Assembly (NCBI GenBank): GCA_035798135.1
Contig: JAPFBR010000001.1
Span: forward strand, 682,001-746,000
Length of the DNA stretch: 64,000 bases
Reading direction: 5' to 3'
From: Sediminicola sp035798135
GTDB lineage: Bacteria > Bacteroidota > Bacteroidia > Flavobacteriales > Flavobacteriaceae
The position numbers and the translations under genes are program-made. A model generated the notes under the pieces. It saw nothing but the letters and a program-made list of their open reading frames with translations. It did no database searches and was not told the origin of the DNA. This document shows, in pieces, positions 1 through 7,931 of this stretch (its first letter is position 1; each line of letters opens with the position of its first letter).

Positions 1-196
1 AAGTTTCTAATATTCTTCATATAATGATGTAAGTGAAATAGCCTAATCAACACGTTTTAAGCAGATGCAAATATACTTTATTTGACCTGCATAAAATATC
101 GGTTCCCGAGAAATTAGCACCAAACGACCAGAATGGAGTTAATAAGCGCTGAGATTACAAAATTTGTAGTAGAACACTTCAAAAATTTTCTTAGAT

Positions 197-2632
197 TTGG
201 AGCCCAACCAGATAAACTTGAAATTTAGCTTCTTAGTTTTGATCATGCCCCTGATCATGCCGTTATGCCTATCTGCCCAAACCTATGAGGTTTCTGGGGC
301 GGTAAAAGATAGAAATAATGAAGCTGTGGGTTTTGCCAATGTCCTTTTGCTCCAAATATCAGATTCTGCAGTCGTCCAAGGAGCCTCAACCGATGAGATT
401 GGAAGGTTTGTCATTACTAACGTACAACCCAAGACGTATTTTTTAAAAGCCAGTTATATCGGCTCAACCTCCAGCTTAATAGCAGTAGATGTAAGGGAGA
501 ACATTGCCTTTGGCTCTATTATCATTGAGGATAGCTCCTTTGATCTGGATGAGGTGGAAGTAATTTTAAAAAAACCTACGGTAGTCCGTAAGCCAGATCG
601 CTTGATCTTTAATGTGGAAAACACTATAGCCTCCTTGGGCAATTCATGGGATGTGTTGAGGAAAACACCAGGGGTGATCATGGTAAATGACCAATTGAAA
701 ATCAGAAACCAGACTCCAACAGTTTATTTAAACAACAGGAAAGTACAACTTACCAATTCCGAAATCAAGAATTTGTTGGAGGGGCTCTCAGGAACGAACA
801 TAAAATCCGTTGAGGTAATTATGAACCCACCTGCTAGCTATGATGCTGAGGGAGGACCTATTTTAAACATCATTACCAGTAAGAACATCACTCCCGGTTA
901 TAAGGGAAGTATCAACGGAGATTATATACAGGCCATTTACCCGAAACATAGTTTTGGGACCAGTCATTATTTTAAAACCAAGAAATTAAGTGTCTTCGCC
1001 AATTACTCCATTAGTCATAGAAAGGAATACAAGGACAATAATGGGTACATCAACTTTATAGATGACAATGCGGTATTTGCCAAATGGCAGACCGATTTTA
1101 ATAGGACCACAAGATCTGCTGCCCAAAATGCAAACTTGGTCTTGGACTACTCCATTGATGATAGAAATTCACTGAATATCACTTCCAATTTGGCTGTTTC
1201 TCCCAACAAAACCTTTGATAATAAATCGGAAAACTTCATGCGGAATGCCCAGAACGTATTGGATTCTACCTTTATTTCGACAAGTAATCTGAACAATGAC
1301 CAGTCCAATTTGGCCCTAGACCTAAACTATGTCCATAAATTCAAAAAAGAAGGGTCCTCTTTGTCTTTAAATGCACACTACACTGATTATGATGTAGACC
1401 AAAATCAAACAGTGTCATCGGATTATTTTGACAGCTCTAATAGTTTTATACGGAATTTTAGCTTCCTCACCAATTCATTCCAAGGGATTAAAATCTATAC
1501 CGGGCAAGCCGATTATGCCGCAAAATTGGGGAGTCTGTCCTTTGAGAGCGGCGGAAAATATTCCAACATCAATTCTAGGAGCGGGATCGATTATTTTGAT
1601 GTAGTTGGCAATACCCAAACCAAGAATGGGGCCTTTTCGGATATCTATGATTATGACGAAACGGTAATTGCGGGTTATATCAACATGGTGCAGAATTGGA
1701 ATAAGTTTTCCCTAAAGGCAGGTATAAGAGGCGAACAGACCAATGTTGAAGGAAAATCTTTTAGTATTGTGGAAACCAACACACAGGATTATTTTGAGCT
1801 TTTCCCTTCCTTATATCTCCTATATACCCAATCTGAGAACCATTCTTTTTCATTTGATTACGGTCGTAAACTTTCCAGGCCCAAGTATCAGGATCTGAAT
1901 CCTTTCCTATATTTTTTAAATGAGAACAATTTCAATCAGGGAAACCCGAATTTAAAACCCAACTTCAGCCACAACTTCAATTTTAACTATACGTATAAAG
2001 GGAAGTATTTTTTAGATCTCTATTATAGGGATAACGGGGCCTATATTAGCACCCTCAGTTTTCAGGACAACCAGAACCAAACGCTTCGGGAAGTGCGTCA
2101 AAATGCTTTGGAGAGCACTTCATACGGGTTGGATTTTACCTATATCAAATCCATTACCAACAATTGGTTCCTTATCGCGATAAGCTCCCTCTTCCATGAA
2201 GACGAGACCTTTTTAGCGTTGGAAAGCGGAAATATGCAGGTAACCAATGAAGTGGAAGGGGTGTTTTTGTGGTTGGGCAATAATTTAACACTTTCCAAGG
2301 ATGGAACCTTTACCGGGGAATTGGGCCTTAATTACATTTCCAAGTTTCTTTTGGGATCTTATGTGATTTCAGAAACTACAAACCTAACCTTTGGGCTTCG
2401 GAAGACACTTTGGAGTAACCGGGCCACCCTTTCCTTGTCCTTCGAGGATATATTGGGCAAGGCCAATGGCACCAAAACATCTACCTATTTGAACCAGGAT
2501 AACTCCTATTTACCCAAGCCGGAGACACAATTAATCCGTTTGGGATTTACCTATAATTTTGGAAATTTTAGGTTGAGGGAAAGCAAAAGATCCATTGATA
2601 AAATAGAGCGGGATCGCTTGGACGCCAATTAA
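197..2632 (+). CDS. TonB-dependent receptor-like outer membrane beta-barrel protein
   Basis: This 811-residue protein is an outer-membrane receptor of the TonB-dependent superfamily. A hydrophobic signal segment (about residues 10-27, ending SAQ) precedes a carboxypeptidase-regulatory-like domain (about 29-115). A plug-like region follows (about 125-230), then a long aromatic-rich beta-barrel. The barrel end looks like the OMP_b-brl_3 type, since there is no obvious terminal aromatic residue; the last residues are charged. The start is a TTG. The next in-frame ATG at 245 would remove the charged N-terminus of the signal peptide, and an in-frame TAG lies at 170-172. The substrate cannot be read from the sequence, and there is no SusD partner next door. 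Family assignment is firm; function beyond outer-membrane transport or binding is open. Confidence 0.85.
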   Translation: MEPNQINLKFSFLVLIMPLIMPLCLSAQTYEVSGAVKDRNNEAVGFANVLLLQISDSAVVQGASTDEIGRFVITNVQPKTYFLKASYIGSTSSLIAVDVRENIAFGSIIIEDSSFDLDEVEVILKKPTVVRKPDRLIFNVENTIASLGNSWDVLRKTPGVIMVNDQLKIRNQTPTVYLNNRKVQLTNSEIKNLLEGLSGTNIKSVEVIMNPPASYDAEGGPILNIITSKNITPGYKGSINGDYIQAIYPKHSFGTSHYFKTKKLSVFANYSISHRKEYKDNNGYINFIDDNAVFAKWQTDFNRTTRSAAQNANLVLDYSIDDRNSLNITSNLAVSPNKTFDNKSENFMRNAQNVLDSTFISTSNLNNDQSNLALDLNYVHKFKKEGSSLSLNAHYTDYDVDQNQTVSSDYFDSSNSFIRNFSFLTNSFQGIKIYTGQADYAAKLGSLSFESGGKYSNINSRSGIDYFDVVGNTQTKNGAFSDIYDYDETVIAGYINMVQNWNKFSLKAGIRGEQTNVEGKSFSIVETNTQDYFELFPSLYLLYTQSENHSFSFDYGRKLSRPKYQDLNPFLYFLNENNFNQGNPNLKPNFSHNFNFNYTYKGKYFLDLYYRDNGAYISTLSFQDNQNQTLREVRQNALESTSYGLDFTYIKSITNNWFLIAISSLFHEDETFLALESGNMQVTNEVEGVFLWLGNNLTLSKDGTFTGELGLNYISKFLLGSYVISETTNLTFGLRKTLWSNRATLSLSFEDILGKANGTKTSTYLNQDNSYLPKPETQLIRLGFTYNFGNFRLRESKRSIDKIERDRLDAN

Positions 2633-2656
2633 ACTACTTATGTAAGAGATATTTAC

Positions 2657-2664
2657 TATTTTTG
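2657..2664 (+). promoter_or_regulatory. Putative -7 promoter element of dusB
   Basis: TATTTTTG matches the Bacteroidota -7 consensus TAnnTTTG and lies 22 bases before the dusB start. A clear TTG -33 element at the expected distance is not visible, so this is a partial match. Confidence 0.35.
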
Positions 2665-2686
2665 CATTCCTAAAATAGAAAAGGTT

Positions 2687-3685
2687 TTGCCAAAAATAGG
2701 AGATATTCAACTGCCAGATTTTCCATTGCTTTTAGCGCCGATGGAAGATGTAAGTGACCCACCTTTCCGTGCCCTGTGCAAGGAACAGGGTGCAGATGTA
2801 GTGTATACAGAATTCATCTCCTCGGAAGGGCTGATTCGTGATGCTGCAAAAAGTGTCATGAAATTGGACATCTATGAAAGGGAACGCCCAGTGGGCATTC
2901 AGATTTTTGGTGCAGAATTGGATTCTATGCTTCAATCCATAGAGATTGTTGAAAAGTCAAATCCAGATATCATCGACATCAATTTTGGTTGTCCCGTAAA
3001 AAAGGTAGTGTCCAAAAATGCCGGAGCCGGGATTCTAAAGGACATTCCTTTAATGATAAAGCTTACGGAGGAAATGGTGAAACGAACCCACTTGCCCATA
3101 ACCGTTAAGACCAGATTGGGGTGGGACAGTGATTCCATAAAAATAGTAGAAGTTGCCGAGCGCTTACAAGATGTGGGCATCAAGGCAATATCCATTCACG
3201 GCCGCACAAGGGTACAGATGTACAAGGGCAGTGCTGATTGGGGACCTATTGCTGCGGTTAAGAACAATCCCAGGATGCATATTCCCGTTTTTGGCAACGG
3301 AGATGTGGATACCCCAGAAATGGCTATGAAAATGCGTGATGAATACGGGTTGGACGGCGCCATGATAGGGCGTGCCAGTATAGGGTATCCCTGGTTCTTT
3401 AAGGAAGTAAAACATTATTTTAAAACAGGGAAGCATTTGGCTCCCCCAACGATGGAAGAACGGGTTTCTGCGGCGCGCAGGCACCTACAAATGGCCATAG
3501 ATTGGAAAGGGGAAAAACTTGGGGTCTTTGAGACCAGAAGGCATTATACCAACTATTTTAAAGGAATTCCCAATTTTAAGGAATACCGAATGAAAATGGT
3601 GACCAGTGACGATGCCGATGATGTTTTTGCTGCCTTTGATGAGGTAATGGAAATATTTGGGGATTACCAGTTCACGGGCGTTTAA
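2687..3685 (+). CDS. dusB: tRNA-dihydrouridine synthase (DusB type)
   Basis: This FMN-dependent enzyme reduces specific uridines in the tRNA D-loop to dihydrouridine. The 332-residue length is normal for DusB. Typical features are LLAPMEDVSDPPFR at the N-terminus of the TIM barrel, the catalytic-cysteine region NFGCPVKK (about residues 98-105), the VKTRLGW motif, SIHGRTR, and GNGDVDTPE followed by GAMIGRASIG for phosphate binding. Translation starts at a TTG directly before PKIGDIQL, which aligns with where the family normally starts. The gene stands alone between the receptor and a convergent permease gene. Confidence 0.95.
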   Translation: MPKIGDIQLPDFPLLLAPMEDVSDPPFRALCKEQGADVVYTEFISSEGLIRDAAKSVMKLDIYERERPVGIQIFGAELDSMLQSIEIVEKSNPDIIDINFGCPVKKVVSKNAGAGILKDIPLMIKLTEEMVKRTHLPITVKTRLGWDSDSIKIVEVAERLQDVGIKAISIHGRTRVQMYKGSADWGPIAAVKNNPRMHIPVFGNGDVDTPEMAMKMRDEYGLDGAMIGRASIGYPWFFKEVKHYFKTGKHLAPPTMEERVSAARRHLQMAIDWKGEKLGVFETRRHYTNYFKGIPNFKEYRMKMVTSDDADDVFAAFDEVMEIFGDYQFTGV

Positions 3686-3716
3686 TGGATAAGGATGTAT
3701 AGCTTTCTGATTTGTT

Positions 3717-4925
3717 TTAGAGAGCAATCAATTTTTTATTGATTCTACTACTTGCTATTTTAGAGGCGATGATACCAAGAATCACAATGGTGGAAAGCAC
3801 AATCCCTACATTGATCAATTTATATTCTACCGGATACGCCAAAGAAGGGGTTATTTTTAACCATCCAAATACAATTTGTGACCAAATCAATATGGAGGCC
3901 ATAAGTACCCCGATACATCCACCAACACTGGTCACCAACACTCCCTGAACAAAATAGATACGTCTTAGTTCCTTAATCGTGGTTCCTAAACTATAAAGGG
4001 TTTTGGAATTTTGTTGTTTATCCAAAATCATCATGATTATGGCGCCTACTACATTGAACAAGGCTATAATGAGTACCAAGGTAAAAATAAGGTAGGTGGC
4101 CAAATTTTCGGTGTTCAACATTTTATATAGGGTGCTGTTAAGTTCCCTTCTGTCTTTAAGGATGATGGAATTGGGAAATACTTTTTCTATCGCATCCCGT
4201 GTTTGCAGCGCATCCACAGTTTCATCGAGCTTGAAATTTATGCCGGAAACTTGGGTGCTATCCTTTTCCAACAGGGCCTGCACAAGTGAAAGCTCGGAAA
4301 AGACATATTTTTTGTCCAAATTTTCCTCAACGTAATAGATGCCACTCACGATGACCTCCAACTGGTTATAGGGTTTATTGCGAAGGGATTGTTGGGAGAT
4401 CGATCCCTTACCTGGTTTTGGCGCCAATACAACCAAAGGGTTTCTATAGTTGTTTGTGCTCAGCCCCAAAAGATTGGCAATCCCTATCCCAATGACTCCG
4501 TGCTGTTGGTCCAATTCCCAATTCCCAAAATAAATGGTGCTGTCCATGGAGGTGACATTTCCATAATTGTCGTCGACCCCCTTAATATAGGCCACATGGC
4601 TTTTTTGGCTGTGGGTGAGATATACCCGTTCCTCCAATTCTTTAGAATAGGATGTGATGCCATTAATGCTATTTAGTTGGGCTTCTTGGTCTAGGGAAAC
4701 ACTAAAAAATTTCCCTGTAATCGGTAAGGCCTTAAGGTCCGGATCAACGGTATTGCTAAAAGAAAGGCTAAAAGTTTTTAGTCCAGCAAAGCCAGAAAGC
4801 ACCACAAAAAGCGCCGCCGAACCAATGACGATGACCAGAAAAGTAATAAAATTGATGATGTTTACCGCATTTTGGCTGCTTTTAGATCTAACATACCGCT
4901 GTGCGATGTAAAAGGGGAAATTCAA
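3717..4925 (-). CDS. ABC transporter permease, LolC/LolE (FtsX) family
   Basis: This 402-residue inner-membrane protein has the MacB/FtsX layout: one N-terminal membrane helix (about residues 24-50), a periplasmic domain of about 220 residues, then three C-terminal helices (about 275-395). The N-terminus (FYIAQRYVRSKSSQNAVNIIN) resembles the lipoprotein-releasing LolC/LolE group. It probably pairs with an ATPase encoded elsewhere to move lipoproteins toward the outer membrane. The gene starts two bases after the end of rbfA and is likely co-transcribed with it. Whether it is LolC, LolE or a related exporter cannot be decided from this window. Confidence 0.85.
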   Translation of the reverse strand: MNFPFYIAQRYVRSKSSQNAVNIINFITFLVIVIGSAALFVVLSGFAGLKTFSLSFSNTVDPDLKALPITGKFFSVSLDQEAQLNSINGITSYSKELEERVYLTHSQKSHVAYIKGVDDNYGNVTSMDSTIYFGNWELDQQHGVIGIGIANLLGLSTNNYRNPLVVLAPKPGKGSISQQSLRNKPYNQLEVIVSGIYYVEENLDKKYVFSELSLVQALLEKDSTQVSGINFKLDETVDALQTRDAIEKVFPNSIILKDRRELNSTLYKMLNTENLATYLIFTLVLIIALFNVVGAIIMMILDKQQNSKTLYSLGTTIKELRRIYFVQGVLVTSVGGCIGVLMASILIWSQIVFGWLKITPSLAYPVEYKLINVGIVLSTIVILGIIASKIASSRINKKLIAL

Positions 4926-4927
4926 TC

Positions 4928-5320
4928 TTATGATTTTTTTCTTTTTTCCAATAGGTCTGGATTGGAAATTGGGTTTTCTTCACCTTTCAAGGATTTTTCA
5001 ATATTGTCTATGTATTCCAAGGAGTCATCCAAGTAAAAGGAAAGTTCCGGGATCCTTCTCAATTGATGTCTTGTTCGTTGTGCCAACTCGTGCCTTATCA
5101 AAGGTTGGTTGCTTATCATCCCTTCCAAAAGTTCCTTGGCATTTTTGGTGGGGAAAATACTCACATGTATTTTGGCCATGGACAGATCTGTCGGGACGCT
5201 CACTTTTGATACTGAAATCAACGTACCCCTTAACCCTCCATCAATCGCCGCGCGCTGTAGAATATCTACAATATCCTTTTGGATAACGCCTGCTATCTTT
5301 TTTTGTCGTTGTGTTTCCAT
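4928..5320 (-). CDS. rbfA: 30S ribosome-binding factor A
   Basis: RbfA binds pre-30S subunits and helps mature the 16S rRNA 5' end, mainly in the cold. The 130-residue protein begins METQRQKKIAGVIQKDI, shows the KH-type core (ISVSKVSVPTDLSMAKIHVSIFP) and ends the fold with RRIPELSFYLDDSLEY, the family's most conserved segment. A TATTTTTG -7-like element lies just upstream on the minus strand. It is first in a two-gene unit with the LolC/E-type permease. Confidence 0.95.
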   Translation of the reverse strand: METQRQKKIAGVIQKDIVDILQRAAIDGGLRGTLISVSKVSVPTDLSMAKIHVSIFPTKNAKELLEGMISNQPLIRHELAQRTRHQLRRIPELSFYLDDSLEYIDNIEKSLKGEENPISNPDLLEKRKKS

Positions 5321-5391
5321 GGCACAAAAATACGCACAATATGTGTATTTTAGCGCTATACATACCAGATACTGATATAAAATACTGATAT

Positions 5392-5796
5392 ATGAACAAA
5401 ATTGAGCATTTGGGAATTGCCGTAAAAGATTTGGAAACCTCCAATATCCTGTTCGAAAAATTATTGGGAGCGGCCCATTACAAGGTAGAAGACGTGTTGT
5501 CTGAAGGGGTGAAAACCTCTTTTTTTAAGGTAGGCCCCAATAAAATAGAGTTACTTGAAGCAACCGATAAGGACAGTCCCATTGCCAAGTTTTTAGAAAA
5601 GAAGGGGGAGGGAATTCACCATATCGCCTTTGAGGTAGAAGATATCGTTTTGGAAATGGAAAGGCTTAAGGTGGAAGGATTTACAATACTAAATGATGTG
5701 CCCAAAAAAGGGGCCGACAATAAGTTGGTTGCCTTTGTACATCCCAAAACCTCCAATGGGGTTTTAGTAGAGCTCTGCCAGGAAATTAGGGAATAA
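5392..5796 (+). CDS. mce: Methylmalonyl-CoA epimerase
   Basis: This 134-residue glyoxalase/VOC-fold enzyme interconverts (S)- and (R)-methylmalonyl-CoA in the propionate-succinate route. It has the two-module VOC pattern with metal ligands in HLGIAVKDLE (His near residue 6), GIHHIAFEVED (second half) and NGVLVELCQ (Glu close to the C-terminus). The length is that of single-domain bacterial epimerases. It is divergent from rbfA and followed by the tRNA gene. Confidence 0.9.
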   Translation: MNKIEHLGIAVKDLETSNILFEKLLGAAHYKVEDVLSEGVKTSFFKVGPNKIELLEATDKDSPIAKFLEKKGEGIHHIAFEVEDIVLEMERLKVEGFTILNDVPKKGADNKLVAFVHPKTSNGVLVELCQEIRE

Positions 5797-5827
5797 TTTT
5801 CATTAAGTGTTTAGGGTGCGATTTTGT

Positions 5828-5858
5828 TTGCAACGTTTAAAAATAAATAGTAATATTG
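5828..5858 (+). promoter_or_regulatory. Bacteroidota-type promoter of the tRNA gene
   Basis: TTG at 5828-5830 and TAATATTG at 5851-5858 are 20 bases apart. They fit the TTG-N(17-23)-TAnnTTTG consensus with one mismatch in the -7 element. The tRNA starts 16 bases downstream. Confidence 0.55.
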
Positions 5859-5873
5859 CATCCGCAATTTGCG

Positions 5874-5947
5874 GGTCCTATAGCTCAGTTGGTTAGAGCA
5901 CCTGACTCATAATCAGGTGGTCCCTGGTTCGAGCCCAGGTGGGACCA
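5874..5947 (+). tRNA. tRNA with anticodon CAT (elongator Met or lysidine-modified Ile)
   Basis: The 74-nt sequence folds as a full cloverleaf: acceptor GGTCCTA/TGGGACC, D-arm GCTC/GAGC, anticodon stem CCTGA/TCAGG with loop CTCATAA (anticodon CAT), and T-arm CCTGG-TTCGAGC-CCAGG with discriminator A. CCA is not encoded. A CAT anticodon with this loop fits either elongator tRNA-Met or tRNA-Ile2, whose C34 is changed to lysidine by TilS; I cannot decide by eye. It is not an initiator type, because the three G-C pairs in the anticodon stem are missing. Its 3' end is the attachment site of the island. Confidence 0.95.
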
Positions 5948-5955
5948 CAGAAATT
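5920..5955 (+). repeat. Left attachment repeat (attL)
   Basis: These 36 bases are identical to 30870-30905. They begin in the variable loop/T-arm of the tRNA and run 8 bases past its discriminator base. The repeat continues with a few mismatches into the terminator hairpin that follows. Confidence 0.85.
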
Positions 5956-5956
5956 G

Positions 5957-5989
5957 AATCCAATCTAGTCTTCTAGGTTGGATTTTTTG
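5957..5989 (+). terminator. Intrinsic terminator of the tRNA gene
   Basis: A 12-bp stem (5957-5968 with 5973-5984, one G-T pair) with loop TCTT is followed by a run of T residues. It starts ten bases after the tRNA. A second version with a different loop lies at 30907-30940. Confidence 0.85.
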
Positions 5990-6159
5990 TTTTAAGCCTT
6001 TTATTTATAGGGGTTTTGAAGCTTTCGTCCAAATTAGACAAAAGTCACCTTGTCAACTTTTTAGGTATAAAAAGGAGCACTATTCGGGACCCATTAATAT
6101 TTTCGAGGGACCCATTTTAGAATTGTATGCCAATTGTTTAATTTTAAAATCAATTGGTA

Positions 6160-7365
6160 ATGAAAAATAAGAATTTATCTATTCTGTTTGTTATTAAGCT
6201 TAACAAACAAAACAAAAAGGGATTGTGCCCTCTAAATTTCAGAATCACATATTTAAAAAAGCGTAAGGAAGTATCTTCTGGAATATTCGTTGATCCACAA
6301 AAATGGGACTCAAAAAGACAAATGATAGTTTTATCTAACATTGAAGACAATCATATCAATCTGCAGATTGAAATTATAACTGCCGATATTAATAAAGCAC
6401 ATTTACAGTTAAAATTAGCGGGCGATGAATTTTCAGTTGAGGATATTTTTAGCTACTATATTGGAAAACCAACTGCCAAGGAGGTAGGAACAATAGAATA
6501 TTTCAAAGAATTTTTGGAAAAGAAGGAGAAACTTATTGGGATAGATATCCAATTGGGGACCTGGAAAAAGTTCAATTATGCCCATCTTCAAGTAAAAGAT
6601 TTCATTAAATGGAAATATGGCAAACATGACTATCCTTTGAGTAATCTTAAGCTCCAATTCCTTCATGATTTTGAATACTATTTGAAAACGGAACGGAAAC
6701 AAAGCCAGGTAACCATAAACAAAGCAATCCAGCGCTTCAGGAAGCCTATTAAAGAGGCCTTAGGCGAGGGATATTTAGAAAAAGACCCCTTTGTGTTCCA
6801 TAAGCCTGGTCGGGTCAGGAAAGAAGTGATATTCCTTTCAACAGATGAATTAAAACTTCTCGAAGAGCACCATTTCACCCAGCCTAGACTTCAATTGGTA
6901 AAGGACTTATTTATTTTTTGTTGTTACACGGGACTGGCTTACCATGAAATGTCAAAGCTTAAAAAGGAGCATATTACAAAAGGCTTTGATGGTAACCAAT
7001 GGATCCAAATGAAAAGACAGAAAACAGGTAAGATGATATCAGTGCCCTTATTGCCTAAAGCCAAAGCAATATTGGCCAAATATGAGGAGGTTAGAGATTA
7101 TGCACTTCCCAGATTCAGCAATCAAAAGATTAATTCCTACCTAAAGGAAATTGCAGGGATTGTTGGGCTAAATAAATCTATTAGCCACCACATGGCTAGA
7201 AAAACTTTTGCGTCCACAGTACTGCTTTACAATGATGTTCCCATGGAGATTGTCAGTGAATTATTGGGACATGCAAACATGAAGATTACACAAGAATATT
7301 ACGGGAAGGTGGTACAGAAAAGAGTTAGTGAAGAGATGAAAAGGGTATCAAAAAAATTCAATTAA
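6160..7365 (+). CDS. Tyrosine recombinase (island integrase)
   Basis: This 401-residue site-specific recombinase has the Bacteroidota layout: an arm-type DNA-binding N-terminus (to about residue 90), a SAM-like core-binding domain (about 105-200) and a catalytic domain (about 215-390). Visible catalytic residues are Lys in the MKRQKTGKMISVPL strand, HxxR in HHMARKTFAS, His in LLGHANM and the nucleophile Tyr in ITQEYYGKV. The first Arg is replaced: the usual TGLR reads CYTGLAYHE, as in other Bacteroidota element integrases. I chose the ATG at 6160 over the upstream TTG at 6154. It reads away from the tRNA and is the likely integrase of the whole island. Confidence 0.93.
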   Translation: MKNKNLSILFVIKLNKQNKKGLCPLNFRITYLKKRKEVSSGIFVDPQKWDSKRQMIVLSNIEDNHINLQIEIITADINKAHLQLKLAGDEFSVEDIFSYYIGKPTAKEVGTIEYFKEFLEKKEKLIGIDIQLGTWKKFNYAHLQVKDFIKWKYGKHDYPLSNLKLQFLHDFEYYLKTERKQSQVTINKAIQRFRKPIKEALGEGYLEKDPFVFHKPGRVRKEVIFLSTDELKLLEEHHFTQPRLQLVKDLFIFCCYTGLAYHEMSKLKKEHITKGFDGNQWIQMKRQKTGKMISVPLLPKAKAILAKYEEVRDYALPRFSNQKINSYLKEIAGIVGLNKSISHHMARKTFASTVLLYNDVPMEIVSELLGHANMKITQEYYGKVVQKRVSEEMKRVSKKFN

Positions 7366-7383
7366 TAGCTATACCTTAATTTT

Positions 7384-7446
7384 CTATAACGGCTTGGCTA
7401 TAAATCTTGGCAAGGAGCGACGTGATTTATAGCAATTGTTGTGAAA
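7384..7446 (-). repeat. attC-like hairpin site alpha
   Basis: A perfect 10-bp inverted repeat (GCTATAAATC/GATTTATAGC, loop 17) is flanked by CACAAC on one side and a CGTTAT-type core on the other. One extra unpaired G lies in one arm near the stem base. Read on the minus strand, it lies directly downstream of the 90-residue gene. Its outer TTTCACAAC (7438-7446) is the exact complement of the GTTGTGAAA that begins that gene's segment at 7790-7798. Confidence 0.5.
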
Positions 7447-7484
7447 TGTATTTTTCCTTTTAGCTCCACGCTCATTATCGAATT

Positions 7485-7757
7485 CTATCGCATATAATGC
7501 TGAATACTATTTGCTATCAAAGTGTATGTTTCATTTCCTTGACAGATAATCGAGGCAACGAAATTTCTTTCTGGTTGCTGATTCATAACAATTGTGAAGG
7601 GCGTATCTATTTGATTGTTCAATTCATTGAGGAATTCTTCCTTGAATTGTTCCTCAAGCTGGCGTTGTTTTTCTCTGAATTGATCGGTTGCTACAAAGCC
7701 AGTAGTTGAGCTATTGTCTCCTTCTTCAATCAAGGAGTAGATTTTAAGGTTTCCCAT
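7485..7757 (-). CDS. Hypothetical 90-residue protein in a cassette-like segment
   Basis: I do not recognise this small protein. It has no signal peptide or membrane segment. Residues about 22-50 are strongly charged (Gln/Glu/Lys-rich, likely helical), followed by two probable strands (PFTIVMNQ, FVASIICQGNETYTLIAN). The end pattern, a short strand with NETYTLIANS, looks like a small alpha/beta domain. The gene is alone between GTTGTGAAA/TTTCACAAC inverted repeats (7438-7446 and 7790-7798), and its direction matches the KAP gene upstream. Such solitary small genes are typical cassette cargo. Function unknown. Confidence 0.6.
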   Translation of the reverse strand: MGNLKIYSLIEEGDNSSTTGFVATDQFREKQRQLEEQFKEEFLNELNNQIDTPFTIVMNQQPERNFVASIICQGNETYTLIANSIQHYMR

Positions 7758-7789
7758 TATATCTGGTTTTTGATTTATCTTTTTAAATG

Positions 7790-7923
7790 TTTCACAACGG
7801 TCTAGTATAAGAATAGTAGCGGGTTTTCAAGCACTAACTTTTCGGTTTATAACTGACCTTTTTTTTATTTTCCACCTTTTGTTTAAGCACTAAAACCCGA
7901 ATTAAATATAGCCATTGTTAGGC
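7790..7923 (-). repeat. attC-like hairpin site beta
   Basis: The 134-bp intergenic sequence is an imperfect inverted repeat. The outer arms CAACGG(T)CTA and TAGCCATTG pair with single extra bases. An inner pair CGGGTTTT/AAAACCCG follows further in. Read on the minus strand it begins GCCTAAC (7923-7917) and ends CGTTGTG (7799-7793), as an attC runs from RYYYAAC to GTT. It follows the KAP gene directly. Confidence 0.5.
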
Positions 7924-7931
7924 TTTCGTGC

